Assembly: GCA_022478985.1 (NCBI GenBank)
Contig: JAKSZP010000019.1
Span: 124,001 to 188,000 of the forward strand
DNA from: Massospora cicadina
Lineage: Eukaryota > Entomophthoromycota > Entomophthoromycetes > Entomophthorales > Entomophthoraceae
Direction of reading: 5' to 3'
Length of the DNA stretch: 64,000 nt
Made by a program: the position numbers and the translations under genes. The notes beneath the pieces are model-generated. The model saw only the letters and a program-made list of their open reading frames with translations, did not search any database and was not told the origin of the DNA. Below, in pieces: positions 1 through 10,684 of this stretch (position 1 is the first letter of the stretch; each line of letters starts with the position of its first letter).

Positions 1-378
1 AATCTTGCCGTTATTCTTGATACCTCCAACTGGGAGATACCCACCCTTGTTGCTCATACCTAGTGGATTCAGACGTTTTGCAATCCAATAAATGTTATTA
101 CCTGAATTTCCCCAATTTTAATGAAAACAATTTATTAAAATGATTTTTTCTTGGCACCACGTCCAGATGGTGCAGGCAGGATCATCAACGAGGGCTCTGG
201 TGGTAATGGCCTAAGATAACAATGTTTAAACCGCTGCTGAAATAGGTATGGGGTCATTCACGTCCCAAAACGCGTTTTATAACGCCAATTCCTTATACAA
301 AAACGAGCCAAATATTATCACTTGTGGCTCTAATTTGAACTCATTTCAGTATACCAGATCACCGCAGAGAACCTGCGC

Positions 379-732
379 TTGACCACTACCATGATCCGCA
401 TAACAAAGGCAGTGGAAAAGGAGTTACTTCAATATAAAAATGTTTTTGCAATTGTTAAAGATATGGTGGGATATTTGACCTCAGTAGTAAGAGTGGCCAA
501 CTATGCCTCACCATTCTATGACGAAGAGACGTATTCTGGAGGCATGCTTATGCCTGATGAAGAGCTTTATAGAGAGGTGTTGGCGTTTTCTTCTTTAAAT
601 AAAGATTATTCAGGATATTTTTTGTTGACCGCTACCATTTCATCCCCTTTAGAAAAGATCAGCACAACCATTTTGGTGGATACAGGAGCCTCTGAGAATT
701 TTATTGATGAAGACATGGCCGACTACCTTTAG
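379..732 (+). pseudogene. Element A aspartic protease region
   Basis: An open stretch of 117 codons ending in a retroviral-type aspartic protease motif. The catalytic triplet Asp-Thr-Gly is encoded at 679-687 (residues 101-103) in the context LVDTGASENFID, and the frame stops 14 residues after it. In gypsy elements the protease lies between gag and RT and matures the polyprotein. The upstream residues are probably the gag-protease linker; I see no zinc knuckle in them. The stop at 730-732 falls inside what should be a continuous pol frame, so this is a broken gene although the active site is intact. Confidence 0.7.
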
Positions 733-1109
733 TTGAATTATTTGCCAGGTGGTATAGTCAGGGGAGAGGCTCTCCAAGGTATTTTACGCTAAAAGCTCTG
801 TGGTTAGTGGATTTTCAAGTTAGCAAATACCATTTGACTGACCGCTTCCAAGGTATCAAAAATCTATTTTATCCCATTATTTTGGGTGTAGAGTGGTGAC
901 GAAATTTTTATGTCAGAACTGACTTGAAAGGCAATTTCTTGTCTTTAACTTTAAATAATGGCCATTAATTAGTTGTCTCTTTGTCTGAAGCAAACTGTCA
1001 GGGCGATCTTCCCAACTGGCCCAATATCCACACTCCTAGTATTTCTCCATTGCTGAAGCCCTCTCTGGAGGTACCTTACCTTCCTGTTTGAAGGGGCTGA
1101 AATCTTCAT

Positions 1110-2116
1110 TTGATGTGGCCCCAGCAAATGTACTACCAGCTCATTCAGAGATTGATTGCAAGTTCAAGATCATCGTTGATTTGGTGCGTATTCTCTCTCA
1201 TTTACCCTTTGACTGTACGGAAAACAACCTTAGATGTGTGGGTTGCGGAGCAGTTAGCTAAAGACACGATATTTCAACATACTTTTCCAGAATGCTTTCC
1301 ACTTCTCTTTGTGGAAAAGTTAGATGGTACCTTATGCCCATGTGTAGACTATGGAAATCTCAAAAACGTCACAGTACCAAACTTGCATCCCATCCTGTTG
1401 GATTCTCATATTGCTTGCTATGTGGAGAAGGTGAAAGTCTTCTCCAGATTGGACCGCTTAAATGCGTTCAATTAGATCCAGATTAAGAAGGACCAGGAGT
1501 GGATAACCGCGTTCCACACCTGAAAAGGGAATTTTCAAGTTTTGAGTCATGCCTTTTTGGGATGATAAAAGCTCCAGATATCTTTTAAAGCCATATAGGT
1601 GCAGTTTTAGGGACCTACTGGGTGTGTGCGCAGTGGCTTACATGGATGATATCCTGGTGTTTCCACATATCAAGAGTCTCAGACTACAACTTGTGGCAAG
1701 TGGTGGAGATTTTGAGGGCAGCCAACCTTACTCTGAAAATCAGTAAGTGTATGTTCTTTAAGTCCCAGGTCATCTTCCTGAGCAACGTCATGTTTGACCA
1801 AGGTCACATGATAACTCAAGACAAGGAGAAGGCAATTTTCAAGTGTCCCACCCTAACTTTAGTTGAGAGATTGAAGGTTTTTGGGACGTGTACATTCCTT
1901 AAGAAATTCAGAATAAATCTTTCTGAAGTGGCGGCGCTCTTGTATAAGGTGAGTGGGGAAAAAGTGCTCCAGTGGTCTCCAACTTTGCAGGATGCCTTCC
2001 AAGCGGTAAAGTGCACCATGTTGTCCACATCTGTCTTTTGTCATGACGACCTCAAAAAAGAGTTTATTGTGGCTTCTGATGATTTTAACTTTACCATAGT
2101 GGCATCTCTATTATAA
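1110..2116 (+). pseudogene. Element A reverse transcriptase
   Basis: RT domain spread over three frames. The fingers segment is seen at about 1300-1475 (VEKLDGTLCPCVDYGNLKN and, after a gap, FSRLDRLNAFN). The catalytic loop YMDD is at 1639-1650, in the frame of 1549-1746, in the context AVAYMDDILVF. The thumb/connection segment follows in the frame opened at 1622 and ends at 2116 with a remnant of the RNase H start. Both catalytic aspartates of YMDD are present, but at least two frameshifts separate the fingers, palm and thumb. Confidence 0.8.
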
Positions 2117-2430
2117 GTAGGTGAAAATAAAATGGAGCATCCAGTGGAATATTTTCCAGGAAGATGTCCATACCTGAGCTTAACTACGCCATATATGATA
2201 AAGAGCTATTAGCAGTGGTTGAAGCGCTGACTTATTGGCGTCATCACTTGCATGACTCATCTTAACCCTTCTGTGTACATACTTATAATCATGCCTTGTT
2301 GTACTACTGCGCACCTCATGTCTTGACCCCATGGCAGACCTGCTGGCATGAGACTCTAGCCCAATTTTCATTTTTCTTATGATTTTACAAAAGGCAAGGA
2401 GAATGGTTTGGTGGATGCTTTGAGCTGCAA
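2030..2430 (+). pseudogene. Element A RNase H remnant
   Basis: Degraded RNase H following the RT thumb. The clearest piece is at about 2164-2254, where one frame reads [18 protein letters not shown] followed by a WRHH segment, matching the conserved helix of gypsy RNase H. The first catalytic block around 2060-2110 reads KKEFIVASDDFNFTIVASLL and is cut by a stop at 2114. The later segment with the final conserved Asp is poorly preserved. Known role in the family: removes the RNA template during reverse transcription. Confidence 0.6.
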
Positions 2431-2819
2431 CCCTGCACTAGTTCTAAATCCTTAGGAGATAGAGGTACACAACACCCACTTGGTGATTCCACTGGATAAG
2501 ATTGTGTCTAAACTTCCCTCTCCCTTGGCCCACAGGCTAGCGCTTGCTCCTCTGGAAAATGTGGAGGAATAAGGTATGTTCAGAAAGGTAGTCCTTTCAC
2601 AACCTTTGTCAGCTAAATATACTAAGGTCCTTGCTATGAGCACATTAGATCAGGAGGACATAACCAGAGGTTACCACGTGAAGGACAAGACAGTGTTTCA
2701 GGGACGCCTCTGGGTCCCACAAAGCCCTTTCTCCTGGAAATCCTCTAGGATCATCATGATGGGATCACCATTAGCCACCCTGGAAAAGCAAAGACTCTTT
2801 AGCTTATCCGCTGTACTTA

Positions 2820-3560
2820 CAATTGGAAGGGATTAGCCATTCAGTTTTCCAGATATTGTAAAGAGTGCCTGGTCTGCAACCAAATAAAGCCAAATTGCCA
2901 GCCCCTCACAGGGTTGTTGGTGACAGCTAAAAGTCTGAAGTGCCTTGGACTTCCTTATTGGTGATTTTATTGTGGAGTTACCTGCTTCTGAAGGCTACAA
3001 TGACGTCATAGTAGTAGTGGACTATTTTACAAAATTTGCCCACTATATCCATTGTAGAACCACAATAATCGCTGCATAGATGGCTAGGCTCTTTGTATCA
3101 CAAATGTTTGCTCTTCATGGGTTTCCCCAAGAGATAATTAGTGATTGGGGGCCCCAATTTACCTTAATCTTTTGGGAAGAGTTGTGTAAGACTTTTCAGA
3201 TTCGCCTCTGCCATTTAACAGCCTACCACCCCCAATCAGATGGTCAGACTGAACGAGTGAACCAGTTCCTGGAACAGTTTCTGCGGTGTTACACTGCCGC
3301 AGATCATTCAGATTTGGTTTCCCATCTCCCCACGGCCCAATTCAGCTAAAACAACTCCCAGCATGCATCAATCGGTTGTTCCCCCTTTTTCGCCAACTAT
3401 GGCTTCAATCCCGCCTTCAACATGGGGCCCAGTTGTGGATCAAAGGTGAAAGCTGTGGTGGACTTTGCAAAGTCAAACAAGAAGTACACCAAGGGGTGAA
3501 CACCAGTTTAAATGTGGCCATGCAAGCTTACAAGGAGAACACTGATGGTGAGAGATGAGT
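2820..3560 (+). pseudogene. Element A integrase (zinc-binding end and DDE core)
   Basis: Integrase with the two-Cys end of the zinc-binding region near 2860-2885 (CKECLVCNQIKPNC in one frame) and the catalytic core from about 2965. Core landmarks are VDYFTKFAHYI near 3016-3050, the second catalytic Asp in SDWGPQF, and the catalytic Glu in DGQTERVNQ. Exactly 35 residues separate that Asp and Glu, the DD35E spacing of retroviral-type integrases. The core frame is open at 3080-3349 and then stops. The C-terminal part continues in other frames to about 3560. Integrase inserts the cDNA; this copy is inactivated by frame breaks. Confidence 0.8.
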
Positions 3561-3794
3561 TGGTCCTGCATACAAGGAAGAAGATCTCATGATTTTGGAT
3601 GTTAAAAACATTTCAGTAAAGCAAACATGCAAAAAACTGGGACCAAAGAGGATGGGCCTTACTTCATTGTCAGAAAGGTGGGCTACGCCTCATACTAGTT
3701 GGAACTCCCCCACATTCAACCTCTTTAAAGTCTTCTATGAAAGCAAGCTTACGTCGTTTGAGGGCCCTCACCAGAAACTCCTGAGGCTTATCTC

Positions 3795-4019
3795 ATGGAT
3801 GGGGTGCCAGAGTGGGAAGTAGAGGAGATATTGGCCTCCCATCAGGTAAGAAGAAGACTTGATTATCTTGTATCCTGGAAGGGATTTGATGCAGCAGAGA
3901 ACAGTTGGGTACCAGCGTGCAACTGTGCCCATGCCCAAGATCTAACTGAAGTATTCCACAAGAGTTTCTATGAGGCTGCAGAATCCAAGTCCAAGAAAGC
4001 CATTGGCGCCATAAGTTAG
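3795..4019 (+). pseudogene. Element A C-terminal chromodomain
   Basis: Open stretch of 74 codons whose first 60 residues form a recognisable chromodomain: VEEILASHQVRRRLDYLVSW, then KGFDAAENSWVPA, then a C-terminal helix with LTEVFHKSF. The EVEEIL start, the YLV-WKG core and the ENSW turn are standard landmarks. It sits directly behind integrase and ends just before the polypurine tract, as expected for chromoviruses. The stop at 4017-4019 looks like the natural end of pol. It is the best-preserved domain of element A. The aromatic cage is only partly recognisable, so histone binding is inference. Confidence 0.85.
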
Positions 4020-4092
4020 CCCTTGCCCACAAGAACTTTCCTTGGCAAATACTCCTGGAGGGAGGTGGAGCCCAAAAAGGAAGAGAGGTTAA

Positions 4093-4654
4093 TGTCATAG
4101 TTACATGACATCATTGATGGAGCCAACTGCCAAGACAAGGCTGGATGTCAGGAGTCCAAAATTGTCAAGCTGCAGGACCTCCCTGACTTAAAGCATACCT
4201 TGAACCAACGCTGTATGCAGGCTATATGCCCATGTTGGTTCAGGGGTAGTGCGTGATGCCCAGCCCAGCATTACAGCAAGGGCAATAAAATGCACTAGTT
4301 TTTTTATTAATGGCGATGGTTTGGTTCAGTTGCTTGGAGAATGGGGGTTCAAAACCTGTTTAATTTTTAACATTTCCAAATTGGGATGGCTCAGCTTGCA
4401 ATCAATATCTTGAGTTCAGTCAATTTAGAGCTACAGTACCCTGGCCTTTGGTAGAGTGCACTGATTGGTTTGCTTAGGCTTGGCACCATTTTCCCCAATT
4501 GATGACTCACCACCCCTTGTTAAAGTATGGTTCTTAAGGCCAGCTTTCCTCATTAATTGTCTTCCTCAATAAAATTTCCCAGTTAATTTACATATTTTAA
4601 ATATGGTTCCTTGGGTGAACCTGTGCACAGACCTCATCAGGGAGGTCTCTAACA
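4093..4654 (+). repeat. Element A 3' LTR (right edge approximate)
   Basis: A purine-rich run at 4060-4090 (ggaggtggagccc and aggaagagagg) is followed by TGTCATAG at 4093, the usual polypurine tract to LTR junction. A polyadenylation-like AATAAA at about 4568 sits in the expected R region. No second copy lies in the window, so the right edge is a guess, placed at a TAACA near 4654. Confidence 0.5.
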
Positions 4655-5346
4655 ACGTTAAACAATTTATTTACATCAAATATCTACCAGATCTGGTCCA
4701 TGGATGGGGCCCCTTGGTCCCCACCAGACTGAGGATCCCAAGCACTTCAGCACAGATCAATTCTTGGGTTTGGACTCCCCTTTGAGATCCACCCAAGTGC
4801 TGTTTTTTATTTGTTACCAATTACTATACACCACGTTGTACGCCCTTGCCCAGGGTTACTTTGGCTCCAGCACCCTTCATGGTGCCCTGTTTACCATACT
4901 CCCTCAACTGGTTTCCTGGCAGTGTGGCTGTGCATCTTGAACCATCTTGCTGGGCTTGGAGAGTTAAAGATACTCTACTGACAAATATCAAAATAACTCT
5001 TAAAAAGGCAAAAGACAATAAACCCTGCCAGTGCAAAGGTAGTATAAGAAAGCTTGATATTTATCTAGTTGGCATATGGAAACAAACCCTCATATTTGAT
5101 GCAAAGGCAGAAGTGAAGGTTTGAGCATGGGAGGGCACTAGGGTGAAAATAAGTTGGGTGGACCTGCGCAAGGTGAAAAGTGAGGTCTCTCCAGGGAATG
5201 AACTGACCAACAAATTGGATGGACTGGCTGAGCCAGGTCACAAGCATTTTCCTGGTGGGCAAAAAATACTTGGAGGAGTTTACCCGCTGCCTCACCTGGG
5301 AGCAGCAGGTGGTAGGGCTGAGGATATCTGTGGAGCAGTGTTATAG
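4655..5346. other. Unassigned moderate-GC sequence, probably old repeat
   Basis: About 700 bases richer in GC than the following spacer. Several short open frames overlap on both strands, none with a domain I recognise. A 67-codon frame at 5143-5346 and a 92-codon frame at 4846-5124 on the + strand are the longest. An AATAAA-like site lies at about 5380. It could be further LTR, another element's remnant or a dead gene. Confidence 0.3.
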
Positions 5347-5647
5347 TGAGTTGAAGTGGTAAACTACTTTTTACTTTTCAATAAAATTGCTCAAAAGTAA
5401 GATCAAGCAGAGAGAAAAGCTTTTTATTGAAGCAATATTAAACTGCTTTTTCACATTTAAAAAATACTTAAAAATGCTAAAAATAAATAGTTTCTTAGCT
5501 TAATTAAAAATATTGAACAGAACCTTGATGCCAAATTTCTTTTTTAACACCAGTAGTGCCCAACTAAAAAGGGGGAGCTACCATGCATCCTCAATGTCAA
5601 ATTTCAAATTCCTAGCTTTTGTAATTTATGAGAAGCTTTGATTGGTA

Positions 5648-5650
<3 letters not shown>

Positions 5651-5688
<38 letters not shown>
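5651..5688. repeat. (TA)n microsatellite
   Basis: Uninterrupted TA dinucleotide run of about 19 units in the AT-rich spacer. Confidence 0.95.
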
Positions 5689-5692
<4 letters not shown>

Positions 5693-6735
5693 TTGCTAAA
5701 ATGAAGAAATTGGTGCATAAACTTTATAATTATTTGTCTCATTACTAATAAATTTAGATGAGCTTTTACAAGGGATTTAACTAAACAAGGCCTATGTTTT
5801 ACTATTATATATCCTACTCTTCTCTATAAGTAAGAAATACTATACTATAAACTCAGGTTAAGTAAAAAGTATAAATTTAAAGACTGATAGTTTTCATTAT
5901 AATATGTGGGTCGAGCCAAAATAAAAAACCTAAAATATGCTCATGCAAAGATAATAAGCTTTGCTACTTAAATTTATCATATACAGCATTCAATAATTTC
6001 AAATTTTTATCTAGCTTTCCTTAAATGTGAGTAAATTACATAAAAATTTAAAGGTGGTAATCTTATTATAAATAACATCTAAAATCATATATCTAAATAA
6101 TGTAGCATAAGGGACATTGACAAATTAATTAGATAAAAATTCCTCTAAAATAAATAAAAAGTATAAAATGATCTTTTATTTTAAAAAATATATCAAAAAT
6201 ATTTTAGAAATAAAAGTAATTAAGTGAATAAAAATTACTTTGGTCTATATATAAACTAAAATTATAGAGTTTTGAGGTATTTTAAACTTTATTTTAGGAT
6301 GTAAAGCAGAGTAGCAGTCATTAGTTGATTGCATAAAAAACAACTCAATTAGTAACTCCAAATTTGGATACACTTATTGTCTTGTTGCCTTTTAAAAAGT
6401 TACGAGTAATTTGGTATCCAACATTTGGTGCTCACTACATACGAGGGTCTTTATACCAGCATTGGCTCAAGAAATGAATTTGGGTAGATAACGCTCGCAA
6501 CAGACAGGACATTTGGTTCTCTATCTTGAAATCGATATAGCTCTCATAAAAGCTTAAAGGAAAGCGTAAATTACTTATTGATCACATCATGTATTTATAC
6601 CTGTTTTACATCATGCTATTACTAGGTCTTATAATTTAGCTGCGTTATACAATAGTTTCGTATGCCACAAAGAACATGTCTGCAACTGATTATGTGAAGT
6701 GACAAGCCACATATAACAAGATAACATTGATCAAT

Positions 6736-6784
6736 AATATTACATGAAGCCAATCTAGTACTAAAAAAATATTACATGAAGCCA
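6736..6784 (+). mobile_element. 15-bp retroposed scrap with 17-bp target duplication
   Basis: The 17-bp sequence AATATTACATGAAGCCA occurs at 6736-6752 and again at 6768-6784. Between the copies lie only 15 bases, ATCTAGTACTAAAAA. This has the form of an extremely 5'-truncated non-LTR retroposon with an A tail. A second insertion with the same 3' end lies at 42966-43037. Confidence 0.7.
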
Positions 6785-6865
6785 CTCATTATAGATCCCC
6801 ACTAATCCTAAATTTAACCATTTATTTATTATACTTACTCAATAATAAGTATCTCTATATATTAT

Positions 6866-7645
6866 TTCTCAAAGGTGTTTTTTGTCGGTGTGAAATATCT
6901 CCCTTAATACTGTATCAAAATTAATGTTTGATACGCCATTTTGAAGATTATTTTTCCCTCTAATGATGAAAAATAAGTAAATTTTATTTTCATAGTAAAA
7001 TAAAAAGTTTTATATGTAACAAGTGAAACCCCTATATGTTTTCGATGGCATTCAGTATATTGTTACGGCTGAGCAGTTTGATATTCGGTTGATTCGATAC
7101 TTAAAAGGTTTTGATAAGCGGTTGGTGGTTTTGGGTTGATTAATAAGCTTAACGGTTTTAATAATGCAGTTAGTGATTGGTTGATATGATAAATTAATTG
7201 GTTTTGGTAAATAGTTGGTGGTTTTGGTTGTTTCGATAAGTTTAGGTTTGTTTTACGAATACGAAGCAGTTGGTGATTGGTTGATTTGGTATATTTAATG
7301 GTTTTTAACCGACTTTGAAAAAGAAGAAGGTTACCAATTCGACCTGAATGTATGTTTTTTTCTTTTTTCTGTTTGTTCGCGCATAACTGAAAATACTGGA
7401 CCGATTTGGATGATCATCTCCAAAAAAGAGGATGCTCCAACTTAGGTCCCATTTTACTTTTTTTAAGTATTGGTCAAGTATCTGCCCATTAATTCAGTAA
7501 ATAAAAAATGGGCTCGGAAGCGATGGATACTTGTATTATATTATTTCTCAAATGTGTATTTTTATTGGTATGAAATATCTCTCTTAATACTGTATCAAAA
7601 TTAATGTTTGATACACCATTTTGAAGATTATTTTACCTCTAATGA
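6866..7645 (+). repeat. Diverged direct repeat of about 110 bp within H1
   Basis: The segment at about 6860-6970 recurs at about 7540-7645. Both contain AATACTGTATCAAAATTAAT and then GTTTGATAC and CCATTTTGAAGATTATTTT, with scattered mismatches. The copies start about 680 bp apart. The left copy belongs to the 5' end of H1. Confidence 0.8.
7065..7320 (+). repeat. Degenerate G/T-rich tandem repeat
   Basis: Variants of GTTGGTGGTTTTGGTT and GTGATTGGTTGAT recur every 45-60 bases with strong G/T skew on the + strand, spaced by AT-rich linkers. It ends at the motif AACCGACTTTG near 7310. Unit borders are ragged, so it is an old minisatellite-like array inside H1. Confidence 0.55.
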
Positions 7646-7983
7646 CAAAATTAAGTAAATATCTTAAAATTAATGTTTTCATTAAAAAATTATATTTTAA
7701 AACTTATATTTTAAAACTTTCATTTAAAATTTCATGTATAAAGTGTCATGGTGGTGCCGAAGTCTCTGAATAGAATAGAATAAAATAAACGTATAAATAA
7801 CGTACAAACAACGTATAGATGTATAAACAACGTGTCAATCAAATTAAAACAAGTAAGTAATACAACATTTGCAAAAGCAGTGGAGCACTATTCTAACCTC
7901 AATAATATTGAGGTAGCAAGCGTTTGTTGTCATAATTTCTGAAAAAAGTAAATTTTCTTATAAAAATAGTATGTTTTTTGTTA

Positions 7984-8088
7984 AAAAATTAGTAAATATA
8001 CAAATAATGTGAAAAATATTTTCATTTGAATTAGAAAAAAATTTATTTTGAAATATACATCACACTATTTGTATATTTACTAATTTTT
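7984..8088. repeat. Inverted repeat with 28-bp arms
   Basis: The left arm at 7984-8011 and the right arm at 8061-8088 are reverse complements with a single mismatch over 28 bases; both contain TAGTAAATATACAAAT or its complement. The loop is 49 bases. It lies inside H1, about 170 bases before its terminal hairpin. Confidence 0.85.
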
Positions 8089-8282
8089 ATTAATATTTTT
8101 TCACAACTTCAAAATTAGTTTTTTTATTTAAAAATATTTTTATTTTTGTTATGTTAATACCAGTTTGCATCATTCGTTATTTGCAATAATCTATTTTTAT
8201 TGATTAAGTACTATCCATAGGATTTTCGTATAAGGAATCCCATCACCAGAAGTGATGCGAAGTATTCGCATGGGTCACCTAG

Positions 8283-9131
8283 TCTATATATAATAAAACT
8301 TCCATATAACTGAAGTTAACCAACAATTGGATCCGTTGTTAAATTGTTCTATATAAATCAAACATGAGTTTAAAGTATCAATTGCCTTATAAAGGGTAAT
8401 ATAGTTTCGTAATGAAACCAAAATATTGGAACCATCAGGGATATTCTCTCCCATGCTTCACCCTTACGTCCTTAAAATTCCTTTTTATCTGAAAATCTGA
8501 TACCCCAAAATTCCTTATCCCTTTGATATTTATTTTCAAATGATTCATTATAAAAACCTGGACAAATTTCATGATAAGTATTCCATTTAGTAAATAGCTT
8601 TGACACCTTCGTTATCCAAGCTTATCCCACTCGCTCCGCCACCCACAAAATCTGGGTCACTTTCCAAGTTTAGCCCGACGACTACCAACCTCCGCCATGT
8701 CCGAAATTGGCGAAACTCGAGGTGCTGTTAACACCGCAACTCGTGATGGGACTGGGATTCAAATACCTTCACAACAATGGATTTGTAATATCTAAAAAAT
8801 ACTTTTTATTTGATTCGAATTGGAAATAATCTATTTAATAAAAAATTTTCACTGACTGACTGACATCTGAAACCTTCGAGTCTGATAGATTCAATCTATT
8901 TGGGTGAGTGGGTGAGAATTGGCGAATATTATCGAGTAATTCACCAAATTGCTCATCCGAAACTAAACAAAAATCAGTCAGTTAAGTGGATTAAGTAAAT
9001 TTAGGATAACCAGCTACCAACCGAGGGCAACAGCGAAGCTTTTAATCCGAGTGGCTCAAGCGTAGTGCTGGCACAGCCTTTAGGCTCAGTGCGAGCTCAT
9101 AAATCCAAGCAACGCCGGGTAACTCCGCTAG
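8283..9131 (+). mobile_element. Helitron-like element H2 (non-autonomous)
   Basis: Starts TCTATATATAATAAAAC at 8283, a typical Helitron 5' end, directly after the CTAG end of H1. It ends CTAG at 9128-9131 followed by T. Upstream of the 3' end an imperfect hairpin (GCACAGCCT against AGGCTCAGTGC) lies at about 9071-9092, and both H1 and H2 have a GGGTMAC block just before CTAG. The 849-bp body has a more GC-rich middle (8620-8760) but no open gene. The shared T at 8283 fits H1 having inserted into the AT formed by the flanking A and the first base of H2. Confidence 0.6.
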
Positions 9132-9276
9132 TCAGTAGTAAATATCTATTTTACAATTGCACCCGAATTATCATTGACTTGGTACTTATATTAATTTGTT
9201 ACAAAATTTCATATTAAACTTATCTAGTTGCTATATATCATTAATTATAAGGATAAGTAATGTTATTGCACTTAAT

Positions 9277-9909
9277 TTAAGGGGAGTATAAAAGCCCTAT
9301 CTCACCAGTATTAAATTTGCTAATTTCATGGCCTATTTTCTCAGGAACTACATGTAACTTAATGTAACTTTTGCAGGTCATTTATATATGCTTCATGTAC
9401 TTATTCCTCTATTTTGATTCAAAGTTCATATTTTAAATGTTAGAGTGGTAATTTTTGTTACATTTTTTATTTTTCCTTTAATTTTTGTACATTTTACTGA
9501 AAATATACAAGCTTTCTCTACCATTATAGAGGTATATTATCAAAAAGGTACTATAAATGAACTGAGAAAAATTGAATATGCATATTTTATAGTTTCTGAG
9601 AAAATTAGTTATTTTTCTAAAAAATAAGTTTTTTAGAAAGTGCAATTTGATTAATTCAATTAAAACAAAGTAAGTAAAATAGAGTAAATATAAAAATAAA
9701 TAAGATAAAAAAATAAATTAAAATAAATTAAAATATAATAAAATAAAATAAAATAAAATAAAATAAATTTGAGATTAAACAAAATATACTTTCAGTCACC
9801 CAAAATTCAATAAGTTGCACACAAATTAATCAGCAAATTCCAAATAAAGGTTCTGCATAAAAAATAAACCTTAATTTTTTACTAAAATGGCTATTTATAC
9901 TCCCCTTAA
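9277..9909. mobile_element. TTAA-flanked MITE with short terminal inverted repeats
   Basis: TTAA occurs at 9277-9280 and 9906-9909. Immediately inside, the left end reads GGGGAGTATAAAAGCC and the right end, read on the other strand, GGGGAGTATAAATAGCC: 12 identical terminal bases, then one indel and AGCC. The 625-bp body has no transposase. Duplication of TTAA is the signature of piggyBac-type elements, although the GGGG terminus is not the commonest piggyBac end. The body includes an AAAAT-repeat stretch. Confidence 0.55.
9739..9766. repeat. (AAAAT)n simple repeat
   Basis: Five tandem units of a pentanucleotide of type AAAAT inside the TTAA-flanked element, set in a longer A-rich tract from about 9690. 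Confidence 0.85.
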
Positions 9910-10679
9910 CCTATTTATATTTTTGTAAATATCTGTGCAAATTTCCTAGTCATTATCACTGATGCTTAAATACACACTATTTGTGCAAATGGGTCAAATA
10001 AACAGTACCCAAAAGCTGATAAAAATGATCAGATGCCATAAAGTACCATAGTCTTAGTTTTACTTTTAATTATAGATTTTATCATACATATATTTTTAAA
10101 TTATTTAAGACTAACTGTTTGACTAATCAATTACTATATGTAATCTTTTAAGATTGAAATAAGTATATTAATAAAAAAGAATATAAACTTAAAAATAAGA
10201 TTTTAGAAGTGCAAAACCTAGAACTAAACAATTTAAATAGTTATCATTCTACTTTTCTATTATTCTAGGTTTTCCCTGATATTAAATATTACCAATTATT
10301 ATACTCATCTACATTGATATGTAGCTAATTAAACAATAATAAACTTATTTTTCAAAATAATAAAACAGATAACATATAAATACCATTATCTAATGTACTG
10401 TATATTTATATAATCTGGAAAAATCTAGGACAACATTATATCTATATAAAGTAGAAGGTTTATTTATTTCCTTGATTCTTTGTACAACAACATTGGATTG
10501 CAACAATATTAATACAACCTTTACTAATAGATAAAGTATCTCTAAAAATTGGTGTATGCTTTATTAGTAATACTATTAGAAAAATATCAAAAAATTCAGT
10601 TTTTAGACCTTTAATATTTATAAAAAATCTTGAACTTATTATGATATATGTTATTATTTTAGCTACATTATAAGAATAT
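9910..10679. other. AT-rich spacer
   Basis: No credible frame, RNA gene or recognisable repeat; mostly A/T with short homopolymer runs. It ends at the GCTAG target duplication of element B. Confidence 0.6.
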
Positions 10680-10684
10680 GCTAG

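Larger units (their letters stand above)
1..4654 (+). mobile_element. Element A: Ty3/gypsy chromovirus, 5' part outside window, degenerate
   Basis: Remains of a gypsy-type LTR retrotransposon read left to right in the order protease, reverse transcriptase, RNase H, integrase, chromodomain, polypurine tract, 3' LTR. That order and the C-terminal chromodomain are the hallmark of chromoviruses, which are known to use the domain to target integration to modified histones. The 5' LTR and gag lie left of the window. Reading frames are interrupted many times by stops and frameshifts, so it cannot be active. It differs from elements B-F, which show no chromodomain. Confidence 0.85.
5347..6851. other. 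AT-rich spacer
   Basis: Strongly AT-rich, without any credible reading frame or RNA gene. It contains a TA microsatellite and a tiny retroposed insertion, listed separately. I see nothing else that can be supported. Confidence 0.6.
6852..8282 (+). mobile_element. Helitron-like element H1 (non-autonomous)
   Basis: The left end reads TCTCTATATATTATTTC right after an A at 6851. The right end has a 7-bp hairpin (ATGCGAA at 8255-8261, loop GTA, TTCGCAT at 8265-8271), a 7-base spacer, then CTAG at 8279-8282 followed by T. A TC 5' end, a hairpin just upstream of a CTRR 3' end and insertion between A and T are the defining features of Helitrons. No Rep/helicase frame is present, so it is non-autonomous. 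A second, degraded copy of its 5' end near 7532 suggests an internal duplication or a nested relative. Confidence 0.65.

Noticed and set aside
5651..5688. TA run as a possible regulatory or origin element
   Set aside because: Simple microsatellite; nothing around it supports a function.
9445..9627. 60-codon hydrophobic frame
   Set aside because: Inside the TTAA-flanked element, in AT-rich sequence; chance frame.
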